Shown here piece after piece: positions 1-8,399 of a DNA stretch of 64,000 nucleotides. Source of the DNA: Bacillota bacterium (GTDB lineage: Bacteria; Bacillota; DTU025; MWDF01). The notes beneath the pieces are model-generated. The model ran no database searches. It was not told the DNA's origin and saw only the letters and a list, made by a program, of their open reading frames with translations. Location of the stretch: positions 56,398-120,397 of the forward strand of contig JAKQNF010000033.1 of NCBI GenBank assembly GCA_029565935.1, read 5' to 3'. Every line of letters begins with the position of its first letter. Positions within the stretch are counted from its first letter, which is position 1. A program made the translations under genes and the position numbers.

Positions 1-2
1 AC

Positions 3-1490
3 GGGCTGCTCGCAAGCGAGAAGGACCCCTTCGACCCCATGGAGAAGGCCCTAAATAGTTTCGGCAGGAGCTGCCTGATGATGACGGAGCACCTGCACGA
101 CGACTGGAAACTGGTCGAGGAATACGCGCTCTCCAGCGAACTGCTGGCGCTTTCGCACGTATGGCTGACGCCCGACGGCAACGGAGGCAGCTATATAGTG
201 GCCGCCAAGGGAGCCCCGGAGGCTATACTGGACCTTTGCCACATGGAGGAGGAGGGCACCCGCTCGGTCATGGAAGCGGTCACCGCCATGGCGGCGAACG
301 GGCTGAGGGTGCTGGGAGTAGCCAAGGCGGTGTCGAAGGTAGTGAAGGGCCTCCCAGAGAGCCAGCACGACTTCGAGTTCTCGTTCACGGGGCTGATCGG
401 CCTGGCCGATCCCATAAGGCCTTCCGTGCCGGCCGCGATAGCCGAATGCTACAAGGCCGGTATAAGGGTGGTCATGATAACGGGCGACTATCCAGGGACC
501 GCGCAGCATATAGCTAAGAAGATAGGGCTTAAGCCCCATGACGTCGTGATAACAGGACCCGAACTTACCGTGATGGGATACGAAACCCTGAAGGAAAAGG
601 TGCGTACCTGCTCGATCTATGCGAGGATGGTCCCCGAGCAGAAGCTCAAGCTCGTCAAGGCGCTGAAGGACGACGGTGAGGTCGTCGCGATGACCGGCGA
701 CGGCGTAAACGACGCCCCTGCCCTTAAGGCATCGGACATCGGAGTGGCCATGGGCGCGAGGGGAACCGACGTGGCCAGGGAAGCTTCGTCAATAGTGCTT
801 CTGGATGATGATTTCTCGTCGATAGTCGCAGCAGTGAGGCAAGGGCGCAGGATATTCGACAACCTGAAGAAGGCCATGGCGTACATATTCGCAGTCCACG
901 TGCCGATCGCAGGCCTTTCCCTTATACCCGTGCTATTCGGCCTGCCGCTGGTGCTTACTCCGATGCACATAGCGTTCTTGGAGCTAATCATCGATCCTTC
1001 TTGTTCGGTGGTATTCGAGATGGAGCCCGAGGAGCACGGCATAATGGACAGGCCGCCCAGGGACCCGGCGAAACCGCTGTTCGGCGGGGACTTGATAAGG
1101 CTGGGCCTGATCCAGGGCATGAGCGTCTTGCTGACCACCCTGGGGGCTTTCTTGGCCGCGATGTTCCTTCTCGGCAAGGACGAAGGCGGAGTTAGGGCGA
1201 TAACGTTCGCCGCGCTGGTCTTCTCGAATCTGGGCCTTATAATAGCCAACAGGTCGTGGACCGAGAGCCTTATAACCTCGCTCAAGAAACGGAACCCCGC
1301 GTTTAAATGGGTGCTCGTCGGTTCCTTGTCGTTCATGCTGCTGGTGCTGTTCGTACCGGCGCCCAGGGCACTGTTCAGCTTCTCGCCCATAGGCGCGATG
1401 GACCTTGCCGTCTCAGTGACGGCCGCCGTATTGGGCACCGCCTGGTTCGAGCTCTACAAGACGTCGCTGAGGAAAAAGGCCAGGGCCTGA
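3..1490 (+). CDS. P-type cation-transporting ATPase, C-terminal part (cut by window start)
   Basis: The reading frame is open from the first bases, so the true start lies before the window. What remains is the second half of a P2-type ATPase: part of the nucleotide-binding domain (KGAPEAI), the hinge motif TGDGVNDAPALKASD and the last transmembrane helices. The DKTGT phosphorylation site would lie upstream. The pump moves a cation across the membrane using ATP. In the helix that carries the NLVTDGLPA ion-site motif in Ca2+ pumps (M6), this protein reads ELIIDPSCSVVFEMEPEE, a pattern I know from poorly characterised bacterial relatives, so the ion is uncertain. A hairpin terminator follows about 45 bp after the stop, and a PadR regulator comes next. 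Confidence 0.9.
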   Translation, partial: GLLASEKDPFDPMEKALNSFGRSCLMMTEHLHDDWKLVEEYALSSELLALSHVWLTPDGNGGSYIVAAKGAPEAILDLCHMEEEGTRSVMEAVTAMAANGLRVLGVAKAVSKVVKGLPESQHDFEFSFTGLIGLADPIRPSVPAAIAECYKAGIRVVMITGDYPGTAQHIAKKIGLKPHDVVITGPELTVMGYETLKEKVRTCSIYARMVPEQKLKLVKALKDDGEVVAMTGDGVNDAPALKASDIGVAMGARGTDVAREASSIVLLDDDFSSIVAAVRQGRRIFDNLKKAMAYIFAVHVPIAGLSLIPVLFGLPLVLTPMHIAFLELIIDPSCSVVFEMEPEEHGIMDRPPRDPAKPLFGGDLIRLGLIQGMSVLLTTLGAFLAAMFLLGKDEGGVRAITFAALVFSNLGLIIANRSWTESLITSLKKRNPAFKWVLVGSLSFMLLVLFVPAPRALFSFSPIGAMDLAVSVTAAVLGTAWFELYKTSLRKKARA

Positions 1491-1534
1491 CGCGGCATCA
1501 AGCAAAGTAAACAATGGTCTAGCTTGGGAAAAAG

Positions 1535-1566
1535 CCGGAGGATCATAGTTGTGTCCTCCGGTTTTT
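1535..1566 (+). terminator. Rho-independent terminator after the P-type ATPase
   Basis: Perfect 8-bp stem CCGGAGGA/TCCTCCGG (1535-1542 and 1554-1561), 11-nt loop, then five T residues at 1562-1566. Confidence 0.85.
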
Positions 1567-1573
1567 CGACATC

Positions 1574-1602
1574 TTGACACAAGGATGAAGTGTTGATAAC
1601 CT
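1574..1602 (+). promoter_or_regulatory. Candidate promoter of the PadR gene
   Basis: A consensus -35 box TTGACA at 1574-1579 is followed after 17 bp by TAACCT (1597-1602), a weak -10. TATAAG at 1602-1607 is closer to consensus but 22 bp away. TATAAG occurs again at 1618-1623, so the start region holds a direct repeat that could be a regulator site. Confidence 0.4.
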
Positions 1603-1635
1603 ATAAGTGCAAGTTACATATAAGGAGGGATAAAC

Positions 1636-2097
1636 ATGCCGAATTTCGAGAATAGGGACGACAGGCCTTTCGGCGGGCGCCTCGGAGGACGCTTCGGTGG
1701 CCACATGGGCGGAAGGTGCGGCATGATGGGCGAAGGAAGGCAAGGTGCCGTAAGACATGGCAACATGTACCGCTTCATGGTGCCGGTTATAGCGGTATCC
1801 CTGATGAAGCTAGGAAAGGCCCATGGCTACCAGATAGCGCAGGAGGCGGCGAAGCTGGCGGTTACGGAAGGGCCGATGGATGCGGCCGGCGTATACAGGG
1901 TCCTAAGGAGGATGGAAGCCATGGGCTTCGTCCATTCCGAGTGGGATACCAGCGGGTCCGGGCCGGCAAAGCGCGAGTACATGATGAGCGAAGAGGGCAT
2001 GATGCAGATGGAAAGGCTGATGCTCAAGCTCAAGGGGATTGCCGCGGAGCTGAAGTCGCTGCTGGATACATACGAAGGATTATTGGAAAAGTCCTAA
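1636..2097 (+). CDS. PadR-family transcriptional regulator with Gly/His/Met/Cys-rich N-terminus
   Basis: A 153-aa protein. Residues about 45-135 form the PadR winged helix-turn-helix: VSLMKLGKAHGYQIAQEA, then VYRVLRRMEAMGFV and the wing. A helical dimerisation segment ends the protein. PadR proteins repress transcription and are released by small ligands or metals. The first 40 residues are unusual, with repeated GG, Arg, His, Met and one Cys (GGHMGGRCGMM), which looks disordered and could bind metal; that is inference. A strong ribosome site AAGGAGGG lies 8 bp before the ATG. The gene follows a P-type ATPase but is separated from it by a terminator and probably has its own promoter, so any link with metal transport is contextual only. 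Confidence 0.85.
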   Translation: MPNFENRDDRPFGGRLGGRFGGHMGGRCGMMGEGRQGAVRHGNMYRFMVPVIAVSLMKLGKAHGYQIAQEAAKLAVTEGPMDAAGVYRVLRRMEAMGFVHSEWDTSGSGPAKREYMMSEEGMMQMERLMLKLKGIAAELKSLLDTYEGLLEKS

Positions 2098-2161
2098 GAA
2101 CAAACTAGATTGCATGGACTCTAGGTGGTAGTATAGGTTCATCAGGAATTACCCGGACCGT

Positions 2162-2195
2162 AAGGATGGCCGTGGGGATATCCCCAGCCATCCTT
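2162..2195 (+). terminator. Strong hairpin after the PadR gene
   Basis: AAGGATGGC (2162-2170) pairs with GCCATCCTT (2187-2195), and the inner TGGGGATATCCCCA is itself palindromic. No T tract follows, so this may be a terminator-like or processing structure. A direct repeat CCGGACCGTA flanks it at 2153 and 2204. Confidence 0.5.
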
Positions 2196-2335
2196 CGTCA
2201 TATCCGGACCGTACGGCAAAATATCTTTACGCTTTGAGTATAAGAAGGATAAGCCGTTGATTTGTAGAACAGCCATGTATAGATCCACCGTCAGCAACAT
2301 CCCGTATCAGGGATAATTCGGAGGGGAAACCTTTC

Positions 2336-3187
2336 ATGTATTTCCGACGAGAGTCCGTCGAGCAGGCCATAGGATTATTCGGTGACTATTCGAAGATAGT
2401 AAGGCTCCAGGCCACGGCAGAGGGCCTCGGCGATTGTGACGCCTGGGTAGATTCCAAAGAATCCCCCCATCTTGGGGCCATAAGGTATGAGAGCAAGGTA
2501 TACGTCGCAGGCCGGATCATTGATGAAAGGGACGCCAAGCTGCTGAAGGATTTTCTCAGGATAGCCGTGGCCGGGCATAGGCTGGAAGGTCATGCGCTGG
2601 ACAAGGTGCAGATAAGGACTTTCGATCATGAGCTGGGCGAAGCCCTTCCCCGCTTCTTGAAGGGCTGCAGGCTCGAAAGCAGTAAAAGGGAGTATCTGGA
2701 AATAGAGCTTCCTTCGGACGGTGCCCCCTACAAGCTCGTCGAGGGATACTATCTCAGGGACGTGGACGAGGATCTTATCATGGACGGGGACATCGGCGAC
2801 ATCGACCTTCTAAGGGGAGAATGTGCGTACAGGCACGACAGCATGGGACTCAAAGGCACTGATTACCTGGGTCTGGTCGCGATGACAGGAAACGACATCG
2901 CCGGCTGGTGCCTGTCGGAGTATACGTGCTCCGTCGGATGCGAGATCGGAATCGAGGTGCTCGAAGCACATCAGCACAAGGGCATAGCGAAGGCAATGGC
3001 ATGTGCATTCCTGAAGAAGGCGGGCGAGAAGGGCCTCAAGAGGATAGGTTGGCACTGCTACCAGGACAATATCGCATCCTTCAATACAGCGATGGCATGC
3101 GGATTCAAACTAGTGCTCACATACGGGGAGATAGACATCGAATTCCCTCCCACCCACACAGGGGCGGTCCCTGGCGGAAGGGCGTAG
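2336..3187 (+). CDS. GNAT-family N-acetyltransferase
   Basis: A 283-aa protein. The last third (about residues 185-270) is a GNAT fold: EIGIEVLEAHQHKGIAKAM is the acetyl-CoA pyrophosphate-binding loop (Q/RxxGxA form), followed by WHCYQDNIASFNTAMACGF, the typical last strand and helix with N-x-A-S. The N-terminal 180 residues have no signature I can name; a two-domain layout is common in uncharacterised GNATs of this length. The protein presumably moves an acetyl group from acetyl-CoA to an amine; the substrate is unknown. The start is set by GGAGGGG about 10 bp upstream. It appears monocistronic, with a near-consensus promoter for the next gene 55 bp after its stop. Confidence 0.8.
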   Translation: MYFRRESVEQAIGLFGDYSKIVRLQATAEGLGDCDAWVDSKESPHLGAIRYESKVYVAGRIIDERDAKLLKDFLRIAVAGHRLEGHALDKVQIRTFDHELGEALPRFLKGCRLESSKREYLEIELPSDGAPYKLVEGYYLRDVDEDLIMDGDIGDIDLLRGECAYRHDSMGLKGTDYLGLVAMTGNDIAGWCLSEYTCSVGCEIGIEVLEAHQHKGIAKAMACAFLKKAGEKGLKRIGWHCYQDNIASFNTAMACGFKLVLTYGEIDIEFPPTHTGAVPGGRA

Positions 3188-3242
3188 GGTGCTTCCATTT
3201 TCGTGTATGCATTGAACACTAGGCATACAAAGTATTCATAAG

Positions 3243-3271
3243 TTGACTAAAACCCACGTAAACCATATAAT
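3243..3271 (+). promoter_or_regulatory. Sigma-70-type promoter of the GGDEF/HD-GYP gene
   Basis: TTGACT (3243-3248), 17-bp spacer, TATAAT (3266-3271): five of six and six of six matches. The start codon of the signalling gene is 43 bp further on. Confidence 0.8.
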
Positions 3272-3313
3272 GACTTTGTCCATACATTATCATGTTGATG
3301 AGCGGAGCGACAA

Positions 3314-3748
3314 TTGTTTAAGCATCATTGTTTTGTCCCTAAGCCGATGGGCAGCACAAACGCGAAGGCTCGTCTCCTGACTTTTCTTTTAGTGTTTGCC
3401 ATAATTGGAATCGGCGACATCTATCGTACGTGGTACTCATACGTCCAGCAAGAGATGGAATATGTCATTGGAATCGTAGAATCCGCCGCGGCTTTTCTGC
3501 CGGAGGATACCATCGCCGGATTACTGTCGGAGCATGGCACTGATGGATCCGGAACCCATGGCGTGATTTGGGATTGCCTGACCGCACTGAAGCAGCGCAA
3601 TCCGAATATATTAAGGGCCTTCATGCTAACCGATGAAGGTGACGCCTTCAAATTCCTTGTCGACACATCCGAAGACACCAACCAATCACAGATACCCATA
3701 CAAGAATCAAAAAGCCTTCTAGGACAATACATATCTCCCTTTCCTTGA
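3314..3748 (+). CDS. N-terminal fragment of membrane sensor (frameshifted from the next ORF)
   Basis: A 144-aa reading frame starting at TTG with GGAG 6 bp upstream. Residues 17-37 form a membrane helix, followed by an extracytoplasmic sensor segment that stops abruptly after GQYISPFP. In the +1 frame the sequence from 3723 continues as TYLPFLDAKPRLVGSF, directly into the 689-aa ORF that carries a second membrane helix and the signalling domains. The two halves together make the usual TM - periplasmic sensor - TM - PAS arrangement. I read this as one gene interrupted by a single-base indel between about 3723 and 3748. The gene is either a recent pseudogene or the indel is a sequencing error. 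Confidence 0.7.
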   Translation: MFKHHCFVPKPMGSTNAKARLLTFLLVFAIIGIGDIYRTWYSYVQQEMEYVIGIVESAAAFLPEDTIAGLLSEHGTDGSGTHGVIWDCLTALKQRNPNILRAFMLTDEGDAFKFLVDTSEDTNQSQIPIQESKSLLGQYISPFP

Positions 3749-3764
3749 CGCTAAGCCAAGGCTG

Positions 3765-5834
3765 GTGGGATCGTTCCGGATAGGAGGGTCGACCAAGGTA
3801 AGCGCTTTGGCGCCTATCAAGGAAGCCAGTTCCGGCGATGTAGTTGCCGTCCTTGGGATCGACTATTCGACCAAAAATTGGGACGTAGAGCTGCTCTCGC
3901 ACATAATCCACGTGCTGGTGGCGCTCATCAGCATATTGCTGTTGCTGGTAGCAGTCTACGACAACCGCGTTAAGAGCAGATTCCTAAGACTCATGGGAGA
4001 AAGGCTCGAAGAGAGCGAGGAGCTGTTCGGCAAGGTCTTTGCCCAGGCTCCGGTAGGCATAGCGATCCTTGAAGAGGGTGAGAGAATATCGGTCGTAAAT
4101 CCCACGTTCGAAAGGATCTACGAAAGGAAGCAGGAAGAGCTTTCATCCATGGAATGGACCGATTTGACCCACCCTGATGACCTGCGGGAGAACCGCGAGA
4201 AGATCATGGAGCTGAAACGCGATAAGAGCGGCAGTTACTCGGTCGATAAAAGGATCGTGCGGCCGGGCGGCTCATACAGGTGGATAAGCAAGATGGTCTC
4301 CGGGCTCGACCTCAACAACGGGAACCCGAAGAGCAAGCTCTGCATCATACAGGACATCGATGAGCAGAAGCGCACTCACGAAGCTCTGGCAAGAAGCGAA
4401 CAGGAAAAGGCCGCCCTTCTTTCCCATCTTCCCGGGATGGTCTATCGTTGCAGCTACGATGATAGATGGACGATACTTGACGTCTCGGCTGGCTGCTATG
4501 ACATCACCGGTTACAGCCCCGACCAGATAATGGTCGACAAGGCCCTTTCTTACAAGGACCTCATCGCCAAGGAGTACTTCCCCGCTATTTCGCAGGAATG
4601 GAAGCGCTCGCTGGACGAGTGCGTCCCCTTCAGATACGAATATGAGATCATGACCGCCTGCGGAGGACGCAAATGGGTGATGGAGATTGGGCGCGGCATA
4701 TCCGCCTCTGACGGCATGGTCGCCGCACTCGAGGGCATCATGGTCGACATCAGCGAACGCAAGGAGAAGGACGCGCGCATACAATACCTCAACGACCACG
4801 ACCTCACTACGGGCATCTATAACCGCATGTACTTCGAGATGGCGAAACACCGCCTTGACGAGGAAGGCACAGTCCCGCTTTCGATGATGATTGGGGATAT
4901 CAATGGAATCAGGATAATAAACGATGCCTTCGGCCACGACGAGGGCGACAGGATGATAGTCGCTGCATCGAAGATCCTGCAGAGCTGCCTCAGGGACGGC
5001 GACATACTCGCCCGGACCGGTGGGAACGAATTCAGCATACTTCTGCCCAACACCAGCGACGAAGAGACGTATGAGATCATGAAATCGATAAAGGGTGCCT
5101 TCAACGAGCACAACTCCGACATACCCGACAGGGCGAAGCACATAACACTGTCCTTTGGCTACGGGACGAAGAGGCTGGGCCATGAGAACCTCGACCTTGC
5201 CAAGAAAGAGGCCGAGGAGAACATGTACAAGCGCAAGCTGCTGGCACGCAACAGCTACCATAGCGCGATACTCTCCTCCATCATGGCGACGCTGCACGAA
5301 AAGAGCCAGGAGACCAAAGAGCATGCCGAGAGGATAGCGAAGCACTGCCTCATGATAGGCCGTAAGGTGCGGCTCCCACAGAAGAGCCGTGACGAGCTGC
5401 AGCTGCTGTCGATGCTCCACGATGTCGGCAAGGTCGGGATAGACGATAGGATACTGAGCAAGCGCAGCAGACTGACGGCGGAAGAATGGGTCGTGATGAA
5501 GAAGCATCCGGAGATCGGCTTCAGGATCGCCTCATCCTCGCCCGAGCTTAAATCAATAGCCCGCTACATCCTTTCGCACCATGAGAGATGGGACGGGACC
5601 GGATATCCCCAGGGACTGAAGGGAGAAGAGATCCCCTTGCTTTCAAGGATACTGGCGGTCTCCGACGCATACGACGCGATGACCGAAAAAAGGCTTTACA
5701 GGAAACCGATATCCAAGGATGCGGCGGTCAAGGAGATCGTCGACAACGCCGGGACCCAGTTCGACCCTGAGATAGTCCGCATCTTCGTGGAGGAGGTGCT
5801 CCCTGAAGAGTCAGGCGGCATGATGACCGAATGA
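3765..5834 (+). CDS. Membrane PAS-PAS-GGDEF-HD-GYP cyclic-di-GMP signalling protein (main part)
   Basis: Encodes 689 aa from a GTG, but probably the continuation of the frame starting at 3314. Order: end of the extracytoplasmic sensor (1-42), membrane helix (about 43-66), PAS (about 82-195), second PAS with PAC-like end (about 215-330), GGDEF domain (about 340-500) and HD-GYP domain (about 510-680). The HD-GYP site is intact: HD at 552-553 and HHERWDGTGYP with GYP at 613-615, so c-di-GMP hydrolysis is expected. The cyclase signature reads GGNEF (419-423) instead of GG(D/E)EF, which should weaken or abolish synthesis, while the inhibitory RxxD site (RDGD) just before it is kept. The protein probably senses an external signal and lowers c-di-GMP. 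Confidence 0.85.
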   Translation: MGSFRIGGSTKVSALAPIKEASSGDVVAVLGIDYSTKNWDVELLSHIIHVLVALISILLLLVAVYDNRVKSRFLRLMGERLEESEELFGKVFAQAPVGIAILEEGERISVVNPTFERIYERKQEELSSMEWTDLTHPDDLRENREKIMELKRDKSGSYSVDKRIVRPGGSYRWISKMVSGLDLNNGNPKSKLCIIQDIDEQKRTHEALARSEQEKAALLSHLPGMVYRCSYDDRWTILDVSAGCYDITGYSPDQIMVDKALSYKDLIAKEYFPAISQEWKRSLDECVPFRYEYEIMTACGGRKWVMEIGRGISASDGMVAALEGIMVDISERKEKDARIQYLNDHDLTTGIYNRMYFEMAKHRLDEEGTVPLSMMIGDINGIRIINDAFGHDEGDRMIVAASKILQSCLRDGDILARTGGNEFSILLPNTSDEETYEIMKSIKGAFNEHNSDIPDRAKHITLSFGYGTKRLGHENLDLAKKEAEENMYKRKLLARNSYHSAILSSIMATLHEKSQETKEHAERIAKHCLMIGRKVRLPQKSRDELQLLSMLHDVGKVGIDDRILSKRSRLTAEEWVVMKKHPEIGFRIASSSPELKSIARYILSHHERWDGTGYPQGLKGEEIPLLSRILAVSDAYDAMTEKRLYRKPISKDAAVKEIVDNAGTQFDPEIVRIFVEEVLPEESGGMMTE

Positions 5835-5852
5835 TAGGTGCATTGATATGAT

Positions 5853-5906
5853 GGACCGCTCCCGCGGATGAAGCGTCCCTGTCATCCTTTCCCGCAGGAG
5901 CGGTCC
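5853..5906. terminator. Inverted repeat between convergent genes
   Basis: GGACCGCTCC (5853-5862) pairs perfectly with GGAGCGGTCC (5897-5906) around a 34-nt loop. It lies between the stop of the HD-GYP gene and the stop of the tautomerase gene, so it may end transcription from both sides. There is no clear T run. Confidence 0.5.
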
Positions 5907-5939
5907 CATACCGAATTATCCGGTCCTTGCCCCGTTCAG

Positions 5940-6125
5940 CTATTTATCGCAGCTCAGCTTGCCGCCTACGGCGAAGTCCTCTTTCTTCATGTCGTTGAAT
6001 ATTATCCTGACGCTCTCGGGCGAGAGGCCGAACTCACTGCAGCATACATCGGTGATGCCCTTCGCCGCCCTTCTCTTTTGGTCGACGGTCTTCCCTTCGA
6101 ACAGGTCTATCTTGATGATCGGCAC
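5940..6125 (-). CDS. 4-oxalocrotonate tautomerase family protein
   Basis: A 61-aa protein starting PIIKIDLFEGKTVDQKR after the initiator. Pro2 becomes the N-terminal catalytic proline that acts as general base in this family. The rest (ITDVCCSEFGLSPESVRIIFNDMKKEDFAVGGKL) matches the single-domain beta-alpha-beta tautomerase unit, which forms hexamers. The family interconverts enol and keto acids, but many small members have no known substrate and none can be assigned here. GTG start with AAGGGAGGG upstream. It stands alone between a convergent signalling gene and an EamA transporter on the same strand 107 bp downstream. Confidence 0.85.
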   Translation of the reverse strand: MPIIKIDLFEGKTVDQKRRAAKGITDVCCSEFGLSPESVRIIFNDMKKEDFAVGGKLSCDK

Positions 6126-6232
6126 CTGATATACCCTCCCTTACCAGTTATCGGTCGTGTGTCTTCCTTGCCAACATCATACAGCATTCGGATGCCCGTT
6201 TTTACCGGCTTTGCGGCCTTTAGGCCGATCTG

Positions 6233-7147
6233 CTATCTCGCAGGCCTGTACTTGCCCGCCCTTGCGGAATTCCCTGCGATCATGACGAATATGCCCGACG
6301 CTATGAATACCCCGCCCATGTATACCGCAGGGCTCAGCACCTCGTCCAGCACGAAAGCAGACAATACGGAGGCTACGATAGCCTTTATGAAGAACACCGC
6401 ACTTCCCGTGTTAGTCGTGGTCAGGTCCATGCCCCTGAAATACGTAACGTACGCGAACCCGGACACTACGATGCCAAGATATGCCAGGTAGCCGGCATCC
6501 TTCCAGGTAAGCGACGCGAAGAGCTCGACTCCCGTCGCTGCGGCATACAGCCCGAGCACCGCCGAGCCGGCCAGTATTGCCGCCGATGTCACGAAGACGC
6601 TGCCCAGCTTCTTTGACAGCTTCCTAGCCAGGACGATATACAGGCCGAAAAGCGTGACCGATGCCAGCGGGTACAGTATCCCGATGTCGAATCCCTTCCC
6701 GAAAGGCTGGATTATAAGGACTATGCCTATCATGCCGAGGGCTACGAACACAGCCTCGACCAATCCCATCCTCTCCTTGAGTATCAAGGACGCAAGCGCC
6801 GCTATGATCATCGGATTCGCCGAGAATATCATAGCTACCAGCGAGGCGGGCACCTTGGTCACGCTCACCTGAAGCAGCGTCATGGACATAGGTATCAGCA
6901 GTATGCCCAGCACCAGCACGTAGACCGCATCAAAGAGGCTTACTTGGGTTTCCCTTTTCCTCAGGTCGAGCACCCCGAAAGGCAGTATCACGAGCCCTCC
7001 TATCGAGAACCTCAAGAAGCTCATCTGCAAGGGTCCGATATGGGGCATAAGCTTAGAGACGACTTCGAGAGTACCGAACACCAATCCCGTGAACAGTAAA
7101 AGAAAATAGCCGTTGGAACTTGAGTTTTCACTAGACGATCTTTGCAT
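6233..7147 (-). CDS. DMT-superfamily transporter, EamA type
   Basis: A 304-aa hydrophobic protein with about ten membrane helices arranged as two EamA repeats (about residues 12-142 and 155-292). The first repeat ends in the typical LKERMGLVEAVFVALGMIGIVLI segment and the second in LDEVLSPAVYMGGVFIASGIFVMI. EamA proteins usually export amino acids or other metabolites; the substrate here is unknown. ATG start with GGAAGG upstream. A second EamA gene lies 1.3 kb away (8400-9332) with a lipoprotein gene between them, all on the minus strand. Confidence 0.85.
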   Translation of the reverse strand: MQRSSSENSSSNGYFLLLFTGLVFGTLEVVSKLMPHIGPLQMSFLRFSIGGLVILPFGVLDLRKRETQVSLFDAVYVLVLGILLIPMSMTLLQVSVTKVPASLVAMIFSANPMIIAALASLILKERMGLVEAVFVALGMIGIVLIIQPFGKGFDIGILYPLASVTLFGLYIVLARKLSKKLGSVFVTSAAILAGSAVLGLYAAATGVELFASLTWKDAGYLAYLGIVVSGFAYVTYFRGMDLTTTNTGSAVFFIKAIVASVLSAFVLDEVLSPAVYMGGVFIASGIFVMIAGNSARAGKYRPAR

Positions 7148-7205
7148 TCCGCACCTTCCAAAACATCATGTCGTTAAATTCAGCCCTTGATTCTATCGGT
7201 CGGGC

Positions 7206-7252
7206 AAAATCCCAGCCACGGGCGGGTTGGCCGTCCGTGGCTTCTGGATTTT
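7206..7252. terminator. Bidirectional hairpin terminator
   Basis: AAAATCC...GGATTTT flanks a strong stem AGCCACGG/CCGTGGCT. The A run on one side and T run on the other suit termination in either direction. It sits downstream of the minus-strand lipoprotein gene and upstream of the EamA gene. Confidence 0.7.
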
Positions 7253-7395
7253 CCTTCTGTTCCGGACCTTGTGATTTCCGCCTTGCCCTGAAGTGCCGAT
7301 GTCCCTAGAAGAAATGCCTTTCCTTTAGGGGGGCAAGGCGCCAAGGCGATCCCGGTTATCTTTGGTCGCCCGGGGGCGCGGTCCGAATAATCCTT

Positions 7396-8079
7396 CTAGA
7401 TGATGAGTTCAGCGTTACCTTGCGTATATTCCACCTTTACATCCTTGAGTATGAAGCCCGTCTTTGGATTCGTTGGGTCGTCGATTACGTCGCAGCCGGA
7501 TACGAAGCTGATCGCAAGATATTCGGATGCGCAGTTCACTAATTCGAAAGATGCCACCGACCTGTCGTTCACCGTAAATTTGATATTGGCGCCCTTCTTG
7601 GTGAGCGTTATCTCGTTCCAATGCCCTCTGTTAAGACCTGGTATCTGCTCGACGACATTATAAGGCGTAGCTACGTTAAGCAGGTGGCCGTCCTCTACGT
7701 AAAGCCTTTCGTTCTCGGTGGCGAGGTCAAGAAGCTGTATGCTTACCCAGTCGTTGACTCCACCGGGCGCGGGAGGGACATCCGTAAGGGCCACTTCAAC
7801 ATAACCGGAGTCCTCTGCAGTAACTCCCAGCCAGAAATGCGCGGTTAGCTTGAAGTCATCCCTAAAGACGTAAGGAGCCGTCAACCACAGCCCGTTCGAA
7901 TAATATCCGTAGTCGTTTATGCCTGCTACTCCCTCACCGTCGATTATCCATGCACCTTCTTCGTTCGACGTGTCCTGCTCCGTAGAGAAGTTGAATGAAT
8001 AAGTGGCGTTATAGCAGCCTGTAAGGGATATCATGAGCAAGATCACCAGCGCGGCGGCGGCCATCCTGATACTTCTCAT
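7396..8079 (-). CDS. Exported lipoprotein, family A (WSYDFT-type), unknown function
   Basis: A 227-aa protein with a type II signal peptide: MRSIR, hydrophobic stretch, lipobox LTGC with Cys22. The mature part begins CYNATYSFNFS and looks beta-rich, resembling the jelly-roll or concanavalin-like fold of LamG/DUF1080-type binding domains; this is inference from pattern only. It is paralogous to the lipoproteins at 60263 and 63888. The best shared stretch is PGL-R----N-(I/L)(T/K)L-KKG--IK, followed by a V/L-x-(S/T)FE/D segment and a late Cys. ATG start with AAGGAG 8 bp upstream. The family looks lineage-restricted, and the members are probably surface proteins binding a carbohydrate or other ligand. 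Confidence 0.75.
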   Translation of the reverse strand: MRSIRMAAAALVILLMISLTGCYNATYSFNFSTEQDTSNEEGAWIIDGEGVAGINDYGYYSNGLWLTAPYVFRDDFKLTAHFWLGVTAEDSGYVEVALTDVPPAPGGVNDWVSIQLLDLATENERLYVEDGHLLNVATPYNVVEQIPGLNRGHWNEITLTKKGANIKFTVNDRSVASFELVNCASEYLAISFVSGCDVIDDPTNPKTGFILKDVKVEYTQGNAELII

Positions 8080-8399
8080 AATGATTACTCCTTAAATAAT
8101 TATTAATCGGCTTGCCTACACATATAGTATAACGAACTACCGTTTCCGGTTGTTAGGAGACCTGCCTATAAATACCTAGATTCTGGCAATCGCCCTGTCT
8201 GGTGCCCTGAAATTTCCGATTGAAAATATCTGGATGGACACTGGACGGTAATTGCCTTACTTAGCCTCTTCTTGACGGAATCAGCCCGGCGTCCCGGCCT
8301 TAATCTATCGTCCGGCAGGATTGGAGGTCGTAATGTGTATCATCCTTGCCGCAGACGTTAAGATGGGCAGCTGATATATAATGTCGGTCGATTATCCCG
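8080..8399. other. 320-bp intergenic region
   Basis: Holds the ribosome site of the lipoprotein gene (minus strand) and an A+T-rich stretch with TATACT near 8128, a possible -10 without a good -35. No RNA gene, clear terminator or ORF is visible in the rest. Confidence 0.5.
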
